Positions 43,890-54,258 of a stretch of 64,000 nt of DNA are shown piece after piece (positions within the stretch are counted from its first letter, which is position 1; every line of letters begins with the position of its first letter). The notes below the pieces were generated by a model. That model was given only the letters and a program-made list of their open reading frames with translations, was not told where the DNA came from and made no database searches. The DNA is from Verpa conica (taxonomy: Eukaryota > Ascomycota > Pezizomycetes > Pezizales > Morchellaceae), in contig JAUFSD010000009.1 of NCBI GenBank assembly GCA_033030425.1, forward strand, positions 868,001 through 932,000, read 5' to 3'. The translations under genes and the position numbers were made by a program.

Positions 43890-45555
43890 ATGGACGACTC
43901 GGACAGTCCGGGGACCAACCCTGAGACCATCTATTCAAGCGAGGACGGTCCAACAGTTCGCCCACGTACGTAACGCGTAACATTATTATGAATATAATTA
44001 ACGCAAGGTTTAGGGAGGGGTACGACCTATCGGAAACGAAAAGAACATGTGCAAGCACCCCGGAACTCCCGAGCCACGCGTCGTATTAGTCCAGTATTAA
44101 AAGATACAAGGAGTCTATCAAAACTAGATAACCCCCGGCACTCAAAGATTGGTGTGCAACAACAAAGCTATTCGGATACTCGAGATATAGATAGTATAGC
44201 TACACAAAGCCAACAGGTAGCATGCTTGCCCTGACGGGGAGGCTTTTACTAATAGAAGGGTCCGCGCCAGGACAACAGATACGAAAGTCAGGATCGAATA
44301 ACATCCACAATTCGAAAGCGTTCAAGGCCGTTCATAGATAGCGTACTGTCTAGTAAACGGGTATCTAGAGGAGCATCTCCGGCCAGTCTACTTCAAAGCC
44401 AAAGGGTGTCTGCGTCTACCAAACCTAATGAGAATAGGAGCAATGACGGCAGAGATAACAGAGACAACAGAAATAATGATGCCCGCGAAGAGAATACCAA
44501 TCAAGGTGAAGCTGCCAAGGGGGGGACTAGCTCTCGGCGATTTCGTCGCCAGCACTTGATACCCGCCGAAAATATTGGAACATTTACTCTAGCCAATATC
44601 CTCATCCAGGGCATTATCCTTGCAGAAAACCCTTGGCCCAATGCGAAGTCTCGAGATGAGCTTATTTACCAATGCTGGCAGGACTCAATCAAGTTCCTGG
44701 GTACGTCGCCTCTTGGGGTCTCTCAAACACCTGATTTAATATCAGTACCAATAGTATGTATTAGTCCCGGGTGACAGATATTTATACTAGACTGTACCCA
44801 CTTGCTAAAAGAACGTAGCTGCGAAAAAGAATTTCCAACGTACGTGGATACCTAATAGACTCAGCTAGGAAATCGGTTGCCATTGATTACAAGCTAAAGC
44901 TTCGGGAACCTGAAAAATGCAAGGAGCAAGTGAAACAACTACTAGCAAATGACGCTTTTACGGGACAGTGGGTTGAAATGGTACTTCAGACGGAACGCAG
45001 ACAGTACGCGGAAAATTAAACTAACGAATTTTAGGATGGTGTACCAGTGCTGGCATACTTTAGTAACCGGGCGCTACGTACGGCCTTAGTCCGCTATTTC
45101 TTTAAGGAAGGAGGCCTGGCTCACCAAAACGAGCTGAACACGTACTTCAATCCACTAAGGTGGACTACAATTTTAATCACAGCAACGGCAATGTCATGCG
45201 CTCTTCAAGACTACCTGGAGAATGGTATAAAGGCTCGTATGGTTACTGAGTTTAGCCAGGAAAACTTCTCAAGTAAGACCATATGCCATGTATAATACCA
45301 GCGCTAACATATCTAGTAATATACAAGCGATTGCAAAATACAGCTAAAGTGCTGACTGAGGTACGCCGCTCAAAATTACTTGACTGGTATCAGAAAAAGA
45401 TCGATGAGCAGCTCAAGAGTATGGAGGACCTTCCTGGTAAGCGAACGGAGGGTTACAAAGACCAGATTGGTGATTATCTCGATGACCTCGGTGACAGCGA
45501 CGAGGGCGAGGAAGCCAGAGCTGAAAACGAAGATATGGAAGTGGTGAGTGAGTGA
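43890..45555 (+). CDS. DUF6532-like protein, six exons
   Basis: Exons 43890-43965, 44008-44216, 44256-44753, 44819-44980, 45035-45272 and 45317-45555 join in phase through five short GT-AG introns (39-65 nt) to give about 473 residues with no internal stop. The N-terminal 220 residues are polar and low in complexity (NENRSNDGRDNRDNRNND). The rest is a helical domain: ILAENPWPNAKSRDELIYQC, LRKRISNVRGYLIDSARKSV, YFSNRALRTALVRYFFKEG, FNPLRWTTILITATAMSCAL and a C-terminal YKRLQNTAKVL helix. The spacing and the pattern of a capping FNP...A..TA..CAL..Y segment resemble DUF6532 proteins, numerous in fungi and often near transposons. Function unknown. The acidic tail (DDLGDSDEGEEARAEN) suggests a nuclear protein, which is inference. 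Confidence 0.65.
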
Positions 45556-45779
45556 GTGAGTGAGAGTAATCATTGAGGGTGTAGGGGCTACTAGCAATGG
45601 ATATATTACACAATGAAGGTTATAGGACTAGTTTGTAGTACAACGGAGATCTGTTGCCTGGGCTATTCAGCTGGGATTGTATACAAACGTAATTTATTAA
45701 TTTATCTATAAAATTTTATACATCAAAAGACGTTCTTATAATAGACAGCAAACAAGGCCCCTACCACGTAAGATTGTGG

Positions 45780-46122
45780 GGTCAGTGATAACCGGTGGCA
45801 TCCGAGAGACAGTCCGTGGACCCTCCGCTCAATCCCATAGACCATCCACAGTGGTCCAAGTCGAGCTCATAGAGGTTCAGTAAGGTCCCCGGAACGTCCC
45901 AGGGACACAAGCATGAAACTCAGAAGCATATCAGGGATATAGGCGTGAGTCCCAGGAGTATACCAGGGACATAGGCGTGAGTCCCAGGAGTATACCAGGG
46001 ACAGAGGCATGTGTCCCGGGGGACATCGGGTCATACCACGAGATCGGGTGGTGTATCAGCGGTCCCAGCGGTCCCGGGGACTCCCGGGGACTCCCTGAGA
46101 CACTATTGATTTTTTGCTGATG
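45780..46122 (-). mobile_element. GC-rich repeat ending TTTTTGCTGATG
   Basis: The minus strand starts CATCAGCAAAAAATCAATAGTG and continues with GGGAGTCCCCGGGA motifs, matching the repeat that starts at 26282 (CATCAGCAAAAGACTAATAGTG). Two copies of GGCGTGAGTCCCAGGAGTAT lie at 45935-45990. No coding capacity is seen. The left edge is uncertain. Confidence 0.6.
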
Positions 46123-46380
46123 TGTTATAGGATTGATTGTGGTCAATAGTAGATGCTTGGGTGGCTTTTGACATTGTGAAAAAAGGTAATAGAGATAAAG
46201 AGAATGTAAAAGTTTAGGGGGGAATATTAGTGTAAAAGTAAATTAAAAGGGGTACCATTATTATAAATATTATAGCTTAATAGAATATATAAGACAAGTA
46301 GCGGTAGAAGACTGTTCTACCGCTTTGATCTCTGTTTTGAATAATGATTTATACATATAGTATTATATTTTTGATTCATA

Positions 46381-46690
46381 GCCCAGTATCCTACCAATAA
46401 TTCTTTTCAATTACAAGGTAGCCCACCAATAGTCCGGTACCCTACCAATAATTCTCTTCCATTACGAAGTAGCCTATCAATAGTCCGGTACCTTACCGGT
46501 AATCCTTTTCCATTACGAGGTAGCCCACCAATAGTCCGGTACCCTACCGGTAATTCTTTTCCATTACAAGGTAGCCTATCAATAGTCCGGTACCCTACGG
46601 GTAATCTTTTTCTATTATAAGATAGCTTATTAGTAGCCTGGTACTTTGCTAATAATTCTTTTATATTAAAATGTACTTTATAGACATTCT
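46381..46690 (+). repeat. 51-bp minisatellite, about six units
   Basis: AGTCCGGTACC recurs at 46431, 46482, 46533 and 46583, a period of 50-51 bp, with degenerate units on both sides. The unit contains CTACCGGTAATTCTTTTCC and ATTACAAGGTAGCC. Confidence 0.88.
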
Positions 46691-46739
46691 AGTACTTTAC
46701 TGATTCTATTTACATTTTAGTTACAAGTGTTAACTCCAA

Positions 46740-46870
46740 AAGCCTACCCTCAAAAGCCTACCCACAAGGTACCTTACCTATAGTCTGGTACCCCATCGAT
46801 AGTCCTGCGCCAAGCCTGCCCCTGGTCCGCCGTGCGACCGGATCCGCCGTCCGGCCGCAACTGACTGTAA
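46740..46870 (+). repeat. Segment repeated near 53.3 kb
   Basis: The stretch with CTATAGTCTGGTACCCC, TCGATAGTCCTGCGCCAAG and CCGTCCGGCCGCAACT recurs with changes at 53265-53360 (CTATAGTCCTGTACCCC, TCGATAGTCTGCGCCAAG, TTGTCCGGCCGTAACT). It is probably the end of a dispersed repeat. Confidence 0.6.
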
Positions 46871-47011
46871 CTTTCACGCGTCATTTATTGCCTTGGCGAC
46901 TCGCCAGGCCGACTCGGCTTAGAACGCGTCTTCCCCCCGCGCGAAGCACGTCACCTACGTAAAGCTTTACAAATTCTCATCCTTTGACTATTTCTTCGTG
47001 GTCCTACCGAT

Positions 47012-49921
47012 ATGAAGTTCAAGATCGAGTATTTTTCTTTTCCCCTTTATAGCTACTTATGGCCGTGCATCTAACCCAAGTGTAGTGAACTCGATGTCAT
47101 CTTCCCTTATCCAAGGATTTACCCAGGTAATTATTCTGATTTCAGATTTAGTCCAGAGTATACTTTTGATTAACACAGTTTAGAGCAATATGCGTATGTT
47201 TTTAACATCAGTATCCAGTTAAAAAACCCCTTCACTGACATCTTGACCTTGTGAGAAAATGAAGTTATATGACAGATTTGAAAAGTATCTGCATCTCCCC
47301 CACTCGCTGCTTTACTCAGCTCACAATTTGTTCGGTCAGGAACCCTCGATGCCGGAGGTCATTGTGTTCTTGAGATGCCTTCCGGTACTGGGAAAACAGT
47401 CTCCTTATTATCTCTCATCGTCGCGTACCAACAATCATTCCCGGAACCCCGCAAGCTTATCTACTGCTCACGAACGATGTCTGAGATCGAGAAGGCGCTC
47501 GCAGAGCTGAAGGCACTGATGGCGTATAGAGCACAAGAGCTTGGTTATATTGAAGAATTTCGAGCCCTTGGATTAACAAGTAGAAAGAACCTATGTTTAC
47601 ACCCGACTGTTAAAAGAGAAAAGAGTGGGAATGTAGTAGACGCCAGGTGCAGGGGCCTAACAGCAGGATTTGTGAAAGAGAAGAAGGAGCGTGGGGAAGA
47701 AGTAGAGGTTTGTGTCTATCACGATGTAGGCCTCACAAACCGGAAGACACAGCCATTATAATTGTTTCACTGACAATACCTGGCCAGAACCTGGATCTCC
47801 TTGAACCACATAATTTGATACCACCAGGTGTCTATACACTTGATGGCCTCTTAAGGTATGGGGAGAAGCATACACAGTGCCCATACTTCTCGGCCCGTAG
47901 AATGGTAAATATATTTAATTTATATTATTCATTTTTTTAACTCCTTTATTAACACAACGACAGATGTCATTCTGCAATGTGATCATTTATTCGTATCACT
48001 ATCTCTTAGACCCAAAGATTGCGGAAAGAGTCTCAAAAGAGCTCTCAAAGGACTGTATTGTTGTCTTTGATGAGGCTCATAACATTGGTAGGCTAATACT
48101 CTCTTCGATATAAATTTTAGGCTAATTAACCCAATCTAGACAACGTTTGTATTGAGTCTCTTAGTATTGATTTAACTGAGGACTCACTCCGCCGAGCGGC
48201 ACGCGGTGCCCAAAATCTAGAGAAAAGGATTGCGGACATGAAGTCAAGTGATGCGGCAAAGCTGCAGAGTGAGTATCAGAAGCTTGTGGAAGGGCTTCGA
48301 GGTATTGATGAGGGAAGAGAAGAAGACTCATTTATGTCTAATCCTGTACTGCCGGACGATCTACTTAAGGAAGCGGTACCAGGAAATATTAGGAGGGCAG
48401 AGCATTTCGTGGCGTTCTTAAAACGTTTTGTTGAGTATCTCAAGGTATGTCATTTCATTTACTGAGTATTGAGTCTCCACCTAACCCTCCCTAGACACGG
48501 ATGAAGGTTATAAACACCATTTCCGAAACCCCTGCTTCGTTTTTGCAGCATCTTAAGGATTTAACTTTCATAGAAAGAAAGCCACTAAGGTTTGACTACC
48601 CAAGATAGACCGGCGAGTTCTCTAACCCGGTAGCTAGGTTTTGCGCTGAACGTTTAACGTCGCTTGTAAGGACCCTGGAACTTGCAAACATCGAAGATTA
48701 TCATCCACTTCAAGAGGTTGCTACCTTTGCAACCTTGGTGGCAACTTATGAAAAAGGGTTTCTCCTGATTTTAGAGCCATATGATTTCGATGGTGCCCAA
48801 GTACCAAATCCTGTTCTTCATCTGGCTTGTCTAGATGCATCAATTGCGATTAGGCCGGTGTTTGAACGTTTCTCATCGGTTGTCATCACATCAGGAACAA
48901 TTTCCCCGTTGGAAATGTACCCTAAAATGCTACAATTTAGTACTGTTGTGCAGGAATCATATGCGATGACCTTAGCTAGGAAGAGTTTTTTACCAATGAT
49001 TGTTACGAGAGGAAGCGATCAAGTTGCTATTAGCAGTAGGTTTGAGATTAGGAACGACCCTAGCGTCGTGAGAAATTATGGCAGCCTATTGATCGAATTT
49101 TCGAAGATCACACCAGATGGTATGGTGGTTTTCTTCCCTAGTTATCTCTATATGGAAAGCATTATTAGTATGTGGCAGGGGATGGTATGTATGATCTGAG
49201 ATTTTGGGACATATATAGCAGCTAATTGGGAAGATATAGGGGATCCTGGACGAAGTATGGAAATATAAGCTTATCCTGGTGGAAACACCTGATAGCCAAG
49301 AAACAAGTCTAGCACTAGAAACCTATAGAACTGCCTGCTGTAATGGTAGGGGGGCTGTGATGTTATGTGTTGCCCGGGGTAAAGTTTCAGAGGGTATCGA
49401 TTTTGATCATCACTATGGACGGACTGTGCTCTGTATAGGTATATCCAAAGTGTTTGAAGCTCCTATTTATTCTCCTTAATGCTCACTATATTACGAATCT
49501 AGGTGTTCCATTCCAGTACACGGAATCTAGGATACTTAAAGCAAGGCTAGAATTTCTAAGAGAAAATTATCATATTAAGGAAAACGATTTCCTGTCCTTT
49601 GACGCCATGAGGCACGCAGCGCAATGCCTAGGGCGTGTACTACGTGGCAAGGATGACTACGGTATAATGGTGCTTGCCGACAAACGATTCGCTCGTAAAC
49701 GAGGCCAGCTGCCTAAGTGGATTCACAACGCAGTACTAGAATCAGACACCAATCTATCTACTGACATGGCAGTTGCCATTGCAAAAAAGTTTCTAAGAAC
49801 TATGGCACAACCATTCACTGCTAGGGATCAGGACGGTATATCGACATGGAGCATTATAGATTTAGAAAATCATCAGAGAAAGCTGCGGGAAGATCCTACT
49901 TTGGCTATGGTGGTGGATTGA
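47012..49921 (+). CDS. RAD3: TFIIH DNA helicase RAD3/XPD
   Basis: 5'-3' superfamily 2 helicase of TFIIH, acting in nucleotide excision repair and transcription initiation. Twelve exons join in phase to about 759 residues: 47012-47028, 47086-47126, 47184-47193, 47265-47284, 47340-47725, 47788-47904, 47964-48087, 48140-48444, 48495-48589, 48638-49184, 49240-49438, 49503-49921. It begins [20 protein letters not shown]. Walker A is MPSGTGKT at residues 42-49. The four iron-sulfur cysteines are in [22 protein letters not shown] and [14 protein letters not shown] is VVFDEAHN; motif VI is [14 protein letters not shown]. All key residues are present and length equals human XPD (760). The first exons are tiny, including a 10-nt one. 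The neighbouring repeats do not touch the coding exons. Confidence 0.96.
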
Positions 49922-50522
49922 GGTTAAAATATGAGCTACTACGGAAACATGAGCAGAGGAGTGATGATAGTCAATTTCTGTTCTTTACTCATATATAAAT
50001 GGCGATATTTTGCTACTTTTGTGGTTTACTACGCCCTAAATCTTCTACGATTGGAACAAGTCATAATTTTCCAACTCAAGCAGTATCTATTATATATATG
50101 AGGGAATGGTTTACATATCTACCAGTTGTGGGATAGTAGACTCCCTATAAGAATACCCTTATAAGGTGAATATTCTTATAAATAGAGATTTGAACTTGCT
50201 GATCAAGTATCAAGTTGGGAACGAGAATGGATATCTTATGCTCATGTCGGACCTCGGCGACATGAGTAGAGTGTACTATACGGTAAAGTTAGACGTGGGA
50301 TATAGAGGCTCATAAGACCCCAAGGCTGGTAAACTAGTACTCTAAACAGCTCAAGTAGTGTAAGACGCGACGCACAACTCGATAATTTATTGGCTATGCA
50401 CTTGGTGAAGAAGGGAGAAACAACCCTCTATTGCTAATTGTGAATAAGACGCGGAACTCCAACCCTTGATATATACTCACTAACCTTGATTCTACCCTTC
50501 GCGTAACATAGATAAATATTAA
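49922..50522. other. Intergenic, convergent 3' ends of RAD3 and AIM5
   Basis: 600 bp of AT-rich sequence between two convergent genes. TACTCATATATAAATGG near 49987 and an AATAAGACGC stretch near 50443 are present, but no gene or RNA could be supported. Confidence 0.45.
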
Positions 50523-50928
50523 TTATTTACTTATAGATCCAACGACATTAATAGCAGTTCCTTCAAATTTCTCTCTAACCTTGACTAAATCCCAACCCTG
50601 CACCCATCTAGCCATTGACTCAATCTCCCAGTTCCATGTATCTTTTAGCGTTTCAGATAGACTAGGTCTCTCGATTCTAGGCTCAGGAAGTCTCGGGACC
50701 TGAGCGGGTACAAGCAGTGATTCAGATAACTGTTGAGAAGAGCGAAGAGATTGTGAGATCTGAATTCTGTGCTGGCGAAAGTGGTCGAGGGTTAGGTAGG
50801 CGATCGAGCTCGTCAAGATAGTGCCACCCAACTAGCAGATGAAAATACTCGCTAATCAGTACAACTATGTCATATTATAAGTCATAATGAAGGGTGATAA
50901 CACTTACAAAGCCGAGGATTCTACCCAT
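50523..50928 (-). CDS. AIM5: MICOS complex subunit MIC12 (AIM5/FMP51 family)
   Basis: Small inner-membrane protein of the mitochondrial contact site and cristae organising system. Exons 50908-50928 (MGRILGF) and 50523-50831 join in phase through a 76-nt GT-AG intron to 109 residues. Residues 5-22 (LGFLGGTILTSSIAYLTL) form one membrane segment. The C-terminal RPSLSETLKDTWNWEIESMA and RWVQGWDLVKVREK are the conserved signature of fungal Mic12/Aim5 (ETLKDRWN...WVQ...W). Length is typical (100-130). It is head to head with bL17m, another mitochondrial gene, at 228 bp. Confidence 0.85.
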
Positions 50929-51156
50929 GTTGAGATGTTTTTTTGTTCGTGGTGTACCGGTTTGGCTAAATGACGTCTGTAGAATGCGAGAAAATTTTCT
51001 GTGACTAAATATATCTTACTGGCGTAATACTGAGCACTAGCAAATATATGGTAAGGGGGCTCAAGTTTTTCCCCACCACAGACTCTTGAGGCCAATCTAA
51101 TCCAGTTCCCGCCGAAAATCACTTTATATGCTGACGCTTTCACTTCAGTCGTCGTG
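50929..51156. promoter_or_regulatory. Shared upstream region of AIM5 and bL17m
   Basis: 228 bp between divergent start codons of two mitochondrial genes; it must supply both promoters. No TATA box is clear; CCCGCCGAAAATC near 51110 is the only GC-rich block. Co-regulation is inference. Confidence 0.5.
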
Positions 51157-51783
51157 ATGGCCAAGTACACCTTTCAGCGAAGACTCAATAGATCGATGTC
51201 GCATAGAGATTCCTTACTCAGAAACCTCGTAACGTCTCTCTTTCAACATGAATCAATTTCTACAACTTGGCCGAAAGCAAAGGAGGCTCAAAGATTGGCC
51301 GAAAAATGCGTAACTTTGGCAAAAAAGGGTACAGAGGCTGCGAAGACCCGTGCTGGGTCTATACTCTATGTATGGATAAATAATTCTTCCTAGTGCTCTG
51401 CTCCTTCTAGTCTTTGTGCTGATGATGTACAGGATCCTGAAATTATCCCGAAACTATTTGGTCCGATTGCCGAGCGATATAGGGACCGCTCTGGAGGTTA
51501 CACCCGCGTTCACAGGATAGAACCGCTAAAAACCGACCAGGCACCTTCCGCCATCCTTGAACTGGTTGATGGGCCTAAAGATATGCGGTTTGCCTTGGTG
51601 GCTGCTACTATTGCGAAGTGTTCCATGGAGAATAAGGACCTCAGCGAGATAACACACACAAATATTAAAAAGGTCACGCGGTATAGGAAAGACGGAACGG
51701 CACAATTAGAAGTGATGGTCGAAAGGCTTAAGACGGACAACCAAGGGAAAGAGTGGAGAACTCCGAGTGGAGTAAAGAAATAG
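51157..51783 (+). CDS. MRPL8: Mitochondrial large-subunit ribosomal protein bL17m
   Basis: Exons 51157-51369 and 51433-51783, with a 63-nt GT-AG intron, give 187 residues. The start YTFQRRLNRSMSHRDSLLRN and LVTSLFQHESISTTWPKAKE form the bacterial L17 domain, which binds 23S-type rRNA at the tunnel-exit side of the large subunit. The segment after the intron, PEIIPKLFGPIAERYRDRSG, completes it, followed by a C-terminal extension usual in fungi. I chose the ATG at 51157 because it gives the conserved MAKYTFQRRL start. Yeast Mrpl8 is somewhat longer. Confidence 0.92.
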
Positions 51784-52149
51784 AGAAATCATGTTCTTTA
51801 CCTACCTTTTATTAGGATATCAAATTATTAGTATAGTAAAACGGTTGTTAGCTAAAAAAAAAAAAAGTACCAAAGAATTGGGGTATCCCCTGAACCGTAG
51901 CAAAGATAGAACGGAAGACTGTGCGAATTCTACAGGACCCCTCCCTCCCACTAAAAATTACATTACATTAAATAGGAAAAGGCATTGAAATACAAATGAG
52001 ATGTAACGGGGACACTGTTGTGGTTGTCTATCTAGGACTAGGGTATGAGTGGTTTTTGTGGCGACCAAGGCTAATTAGGTACTTTGTTGGTATTTAATAG
52101 TTTTTTTGAGTATTGCTTGTAACGGACCTATACGGCTGCTGCATGTATA

Positions 52150-52380
52150 GGTTTACCTAAGTAGCAACGCAACCACCCACCAAATGTTAACTCTCTATGA
52201 CGTGACCTTGAACACAACACAATCCCACTCAAACCACAATGCCAAAAGCTCCCCAAATTACTAGGGAATGATGAAAATCACTTAGACTTGATGTGGTGAT
52301 GGTGGATGGTTAGGAGGAGAGCGAGGTTGACCCCTCAATTTGACTTTAGTGGGCGGTTGCGTTGCTACCTAGGTAAACCC
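52150..52380. mobile_element. MITE-like element, 231 bp
   Basis: Left arm GGTTTACCTAAGTAGCAACG (52150 onward, about 30 bp) and right arm ending CGTTGCTACCTAGGTAAACC are inverted repeats with about 27 of 30 matches. The interior has no gene. Target duplication is not clear. Confidence 0.75.
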
Positions 52381-52740
52381 AGGTGATAAACATTTTTTTT
52401 TAGCAAGTATAGTAGTGGTTAGCCCCGAACATTTGCGTTGCAACCACATTTTGTATGCAAATTTATCTTTAAGTTCTACTCCACAACCACAATAGCCATA
52501 AGAAAGATAATTTCATTTATTGAATTTTCAGGGGCTATACTGGTTATAAACTTAGTGTAACTTTTTGTGTCAAGCTTTCTGTGTAGGGGTTGTGGGCAAT
52601 TTGATAACGTATAATACCAGCTGTAGCAGTGACTTACAATGGTAGTAAAAAGTTATCAGACACACTTAGACATGTTTTAGACCTGTTTTAGGTGGCATAA
52701 TCAAACATCAGTGCTCATGATACTTGGGAATACGCTGGAC

Positions 52741-52889
52741 GTACTCGCAACAGGCATAAAGAACCTGAACATGCAAGTCTTATTTTCACCAATTAATAGG
52801 TGTCCTTTACTCGCTAGAAACAGGGCTTCCAACCAAAACCCTGGCTTCAACAGTTGCATGTTCAGGTTTTTTATGCCTGTTGCGAGTAC
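52741..52889. mobile_element. Palindromic MITE-like element, 149 bp
   Basis: Arms 52741-52776 (GTACTCGCAACAGGCATAAA...) and 52854-52889 are inverted repeats over 36 bp with one mismatch around a 77-bp centre. It could fold into a long hairpin. Confidence 0.75.
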
Positions 52890-53007
52890 TAGTCCTGCTG
52901 GGCGCCTGGGTTGTCATAGTGCATTACCAAGACTAAAAAAAACCACTTTCTCCCCTAAATAATTTTAATGTATTTGGGTGTATCCTGAAAAATCCAACAG
53001 AATTATA

Positions 53008-53360
53008 CATCAGCAAAAGTATTGAGTCAGGAACACACTACAGTCCCAGTGCTTACCTTGTATACTTGGTAGTCCCGAGTCCTGTCTCAAGCGTTCCGGG
53101 GTTCTCGGTAGCCCCGTAGGACCTTGGGGTAGCTAGCTCCCAGGTCGGTAAGATTTCCCAGCTGTCTTTCATAGATACATCAAAGCCATAGTAAGGGTCG
53201 TTAAACCATTACACTTTGAGCTGACTCTCTAAAATATGAGTCTATTCAGGCAGCGCTTTTGGATACCTTTCCTATAGTCCTGTACCCCTTCGATAGTCTG
53301 CGCCAAGTCAGGCCCCTGTCCGCCAGACCACACCCGTTGTCCGGCCGTAACTCATTATAC
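53008..53360 (+). mobile_element. CATCAGCAAAA-terminated GC-rich repeat
   Basis: Begins CATCAGCAAAAGTATTGAGT and runs into GTCCCGAGTCCTGTC and CCTTGGGGTAGC motifs, like the repeats at 26282 and 46122. Its right part (53265-53360) matches 46740-46870. The right border is not defined. Confidence 0.5.
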
Positions 53361-54258
53361 TTGTTGGAGTAAGTTTTCCTAAGCCTACAATCTACTCTTT
53401 TCCTCTCTGTTAAAGTTGTAGATGCTTTCTAATAAGGATAGCTGATGGGTAGTTTCATGAGTCACGTGTCTCTTTATTTGCTATGTTTGAGGATCTAGGG
53501 CAGGCAGCCCATATAAGGCTTTAGGGTTTCTTTTGAAGTATATCTCTCTATCTCCCTATCTCTTTTAGGCAATCAATTCAGCACCTTTTACCATATTATA
53601 CTACACCCTTAAGTCGAGTGGTTACCCATGACTACCACTCTTAGCTCACTAAGTGCTAAGTAAACTGACTATACGGCACCTAATCTCGATATACTTACCA
53701 GGTTAGTAGAGGATTTCTAGCAAACATATTGCGATAAATACTTACAACTTATCATCATATAAGCTACATGTACTGATATTTCGTGGGTTACTGGTGCTAG
53801 TTCTACTACTCTAATATTTATCTAAGTACAGTGGTTTACAAAACATAAGGCGGACTAGATAATTCTAAATCTTATAGGATATATGGAATATCCTATTCAG
53901 GTGTTTATTAAGACGTCGGAAAGGTTAAAATCCTTTGCAAAACGAAATAGCCTAGACTAGGCAGTTCTAAATCGGCCTTCCAAAGGACAAAAGACCATCC
54001 CATTTATTGACAACTACTCGTCAAATCTGTCATTCAGCCCCTAGCAAAGTAATTTATTTGGTATTTTTCTACCTAGCCCAGGCCATTTCGTTGTACCTAA
54101 GATTATACAGTCATGTTGGAGCTAAGGTTAGTAAGCAATGGAGGGAAACCGTGCCCGGAAAATAAGAAGTTAGATAGATTTGGCCTTAAAATACAATAGT
54201 CATCCATAGAATCCGTATATTTGGACATTTATTATAATTTCCCTGTAACAATTCCTAT

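Larger units (their letters stand above)
45556..47011. other. Intergenic, repeat-bearing spacer before RAD3
   Basis: 1.46 kb without a gene. It holds a GC-rich repeat ending at 46122, a 51-bp minisatellite (46381-46690), a segment shared with 53.3 kb (46740-46870) and, from about 46870, the presumed RAD3 promoter. Confidence 0.6.
51784..54258. other. Long intergenic spacer with small inverted-repeat elements
   Basis: 2.5 kb between the convergent bL17m and CBC2 genes. It contains an A12 tract near 51858, two MITE-like inverted repeats (52150-52380 and 52741-52889) and a CATCAGCAAAA repeat (from 53008). No conserved gene was recognised; a short A+T-rich frame near 52.7 kb looks accidental. 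Confidence 0.55.
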
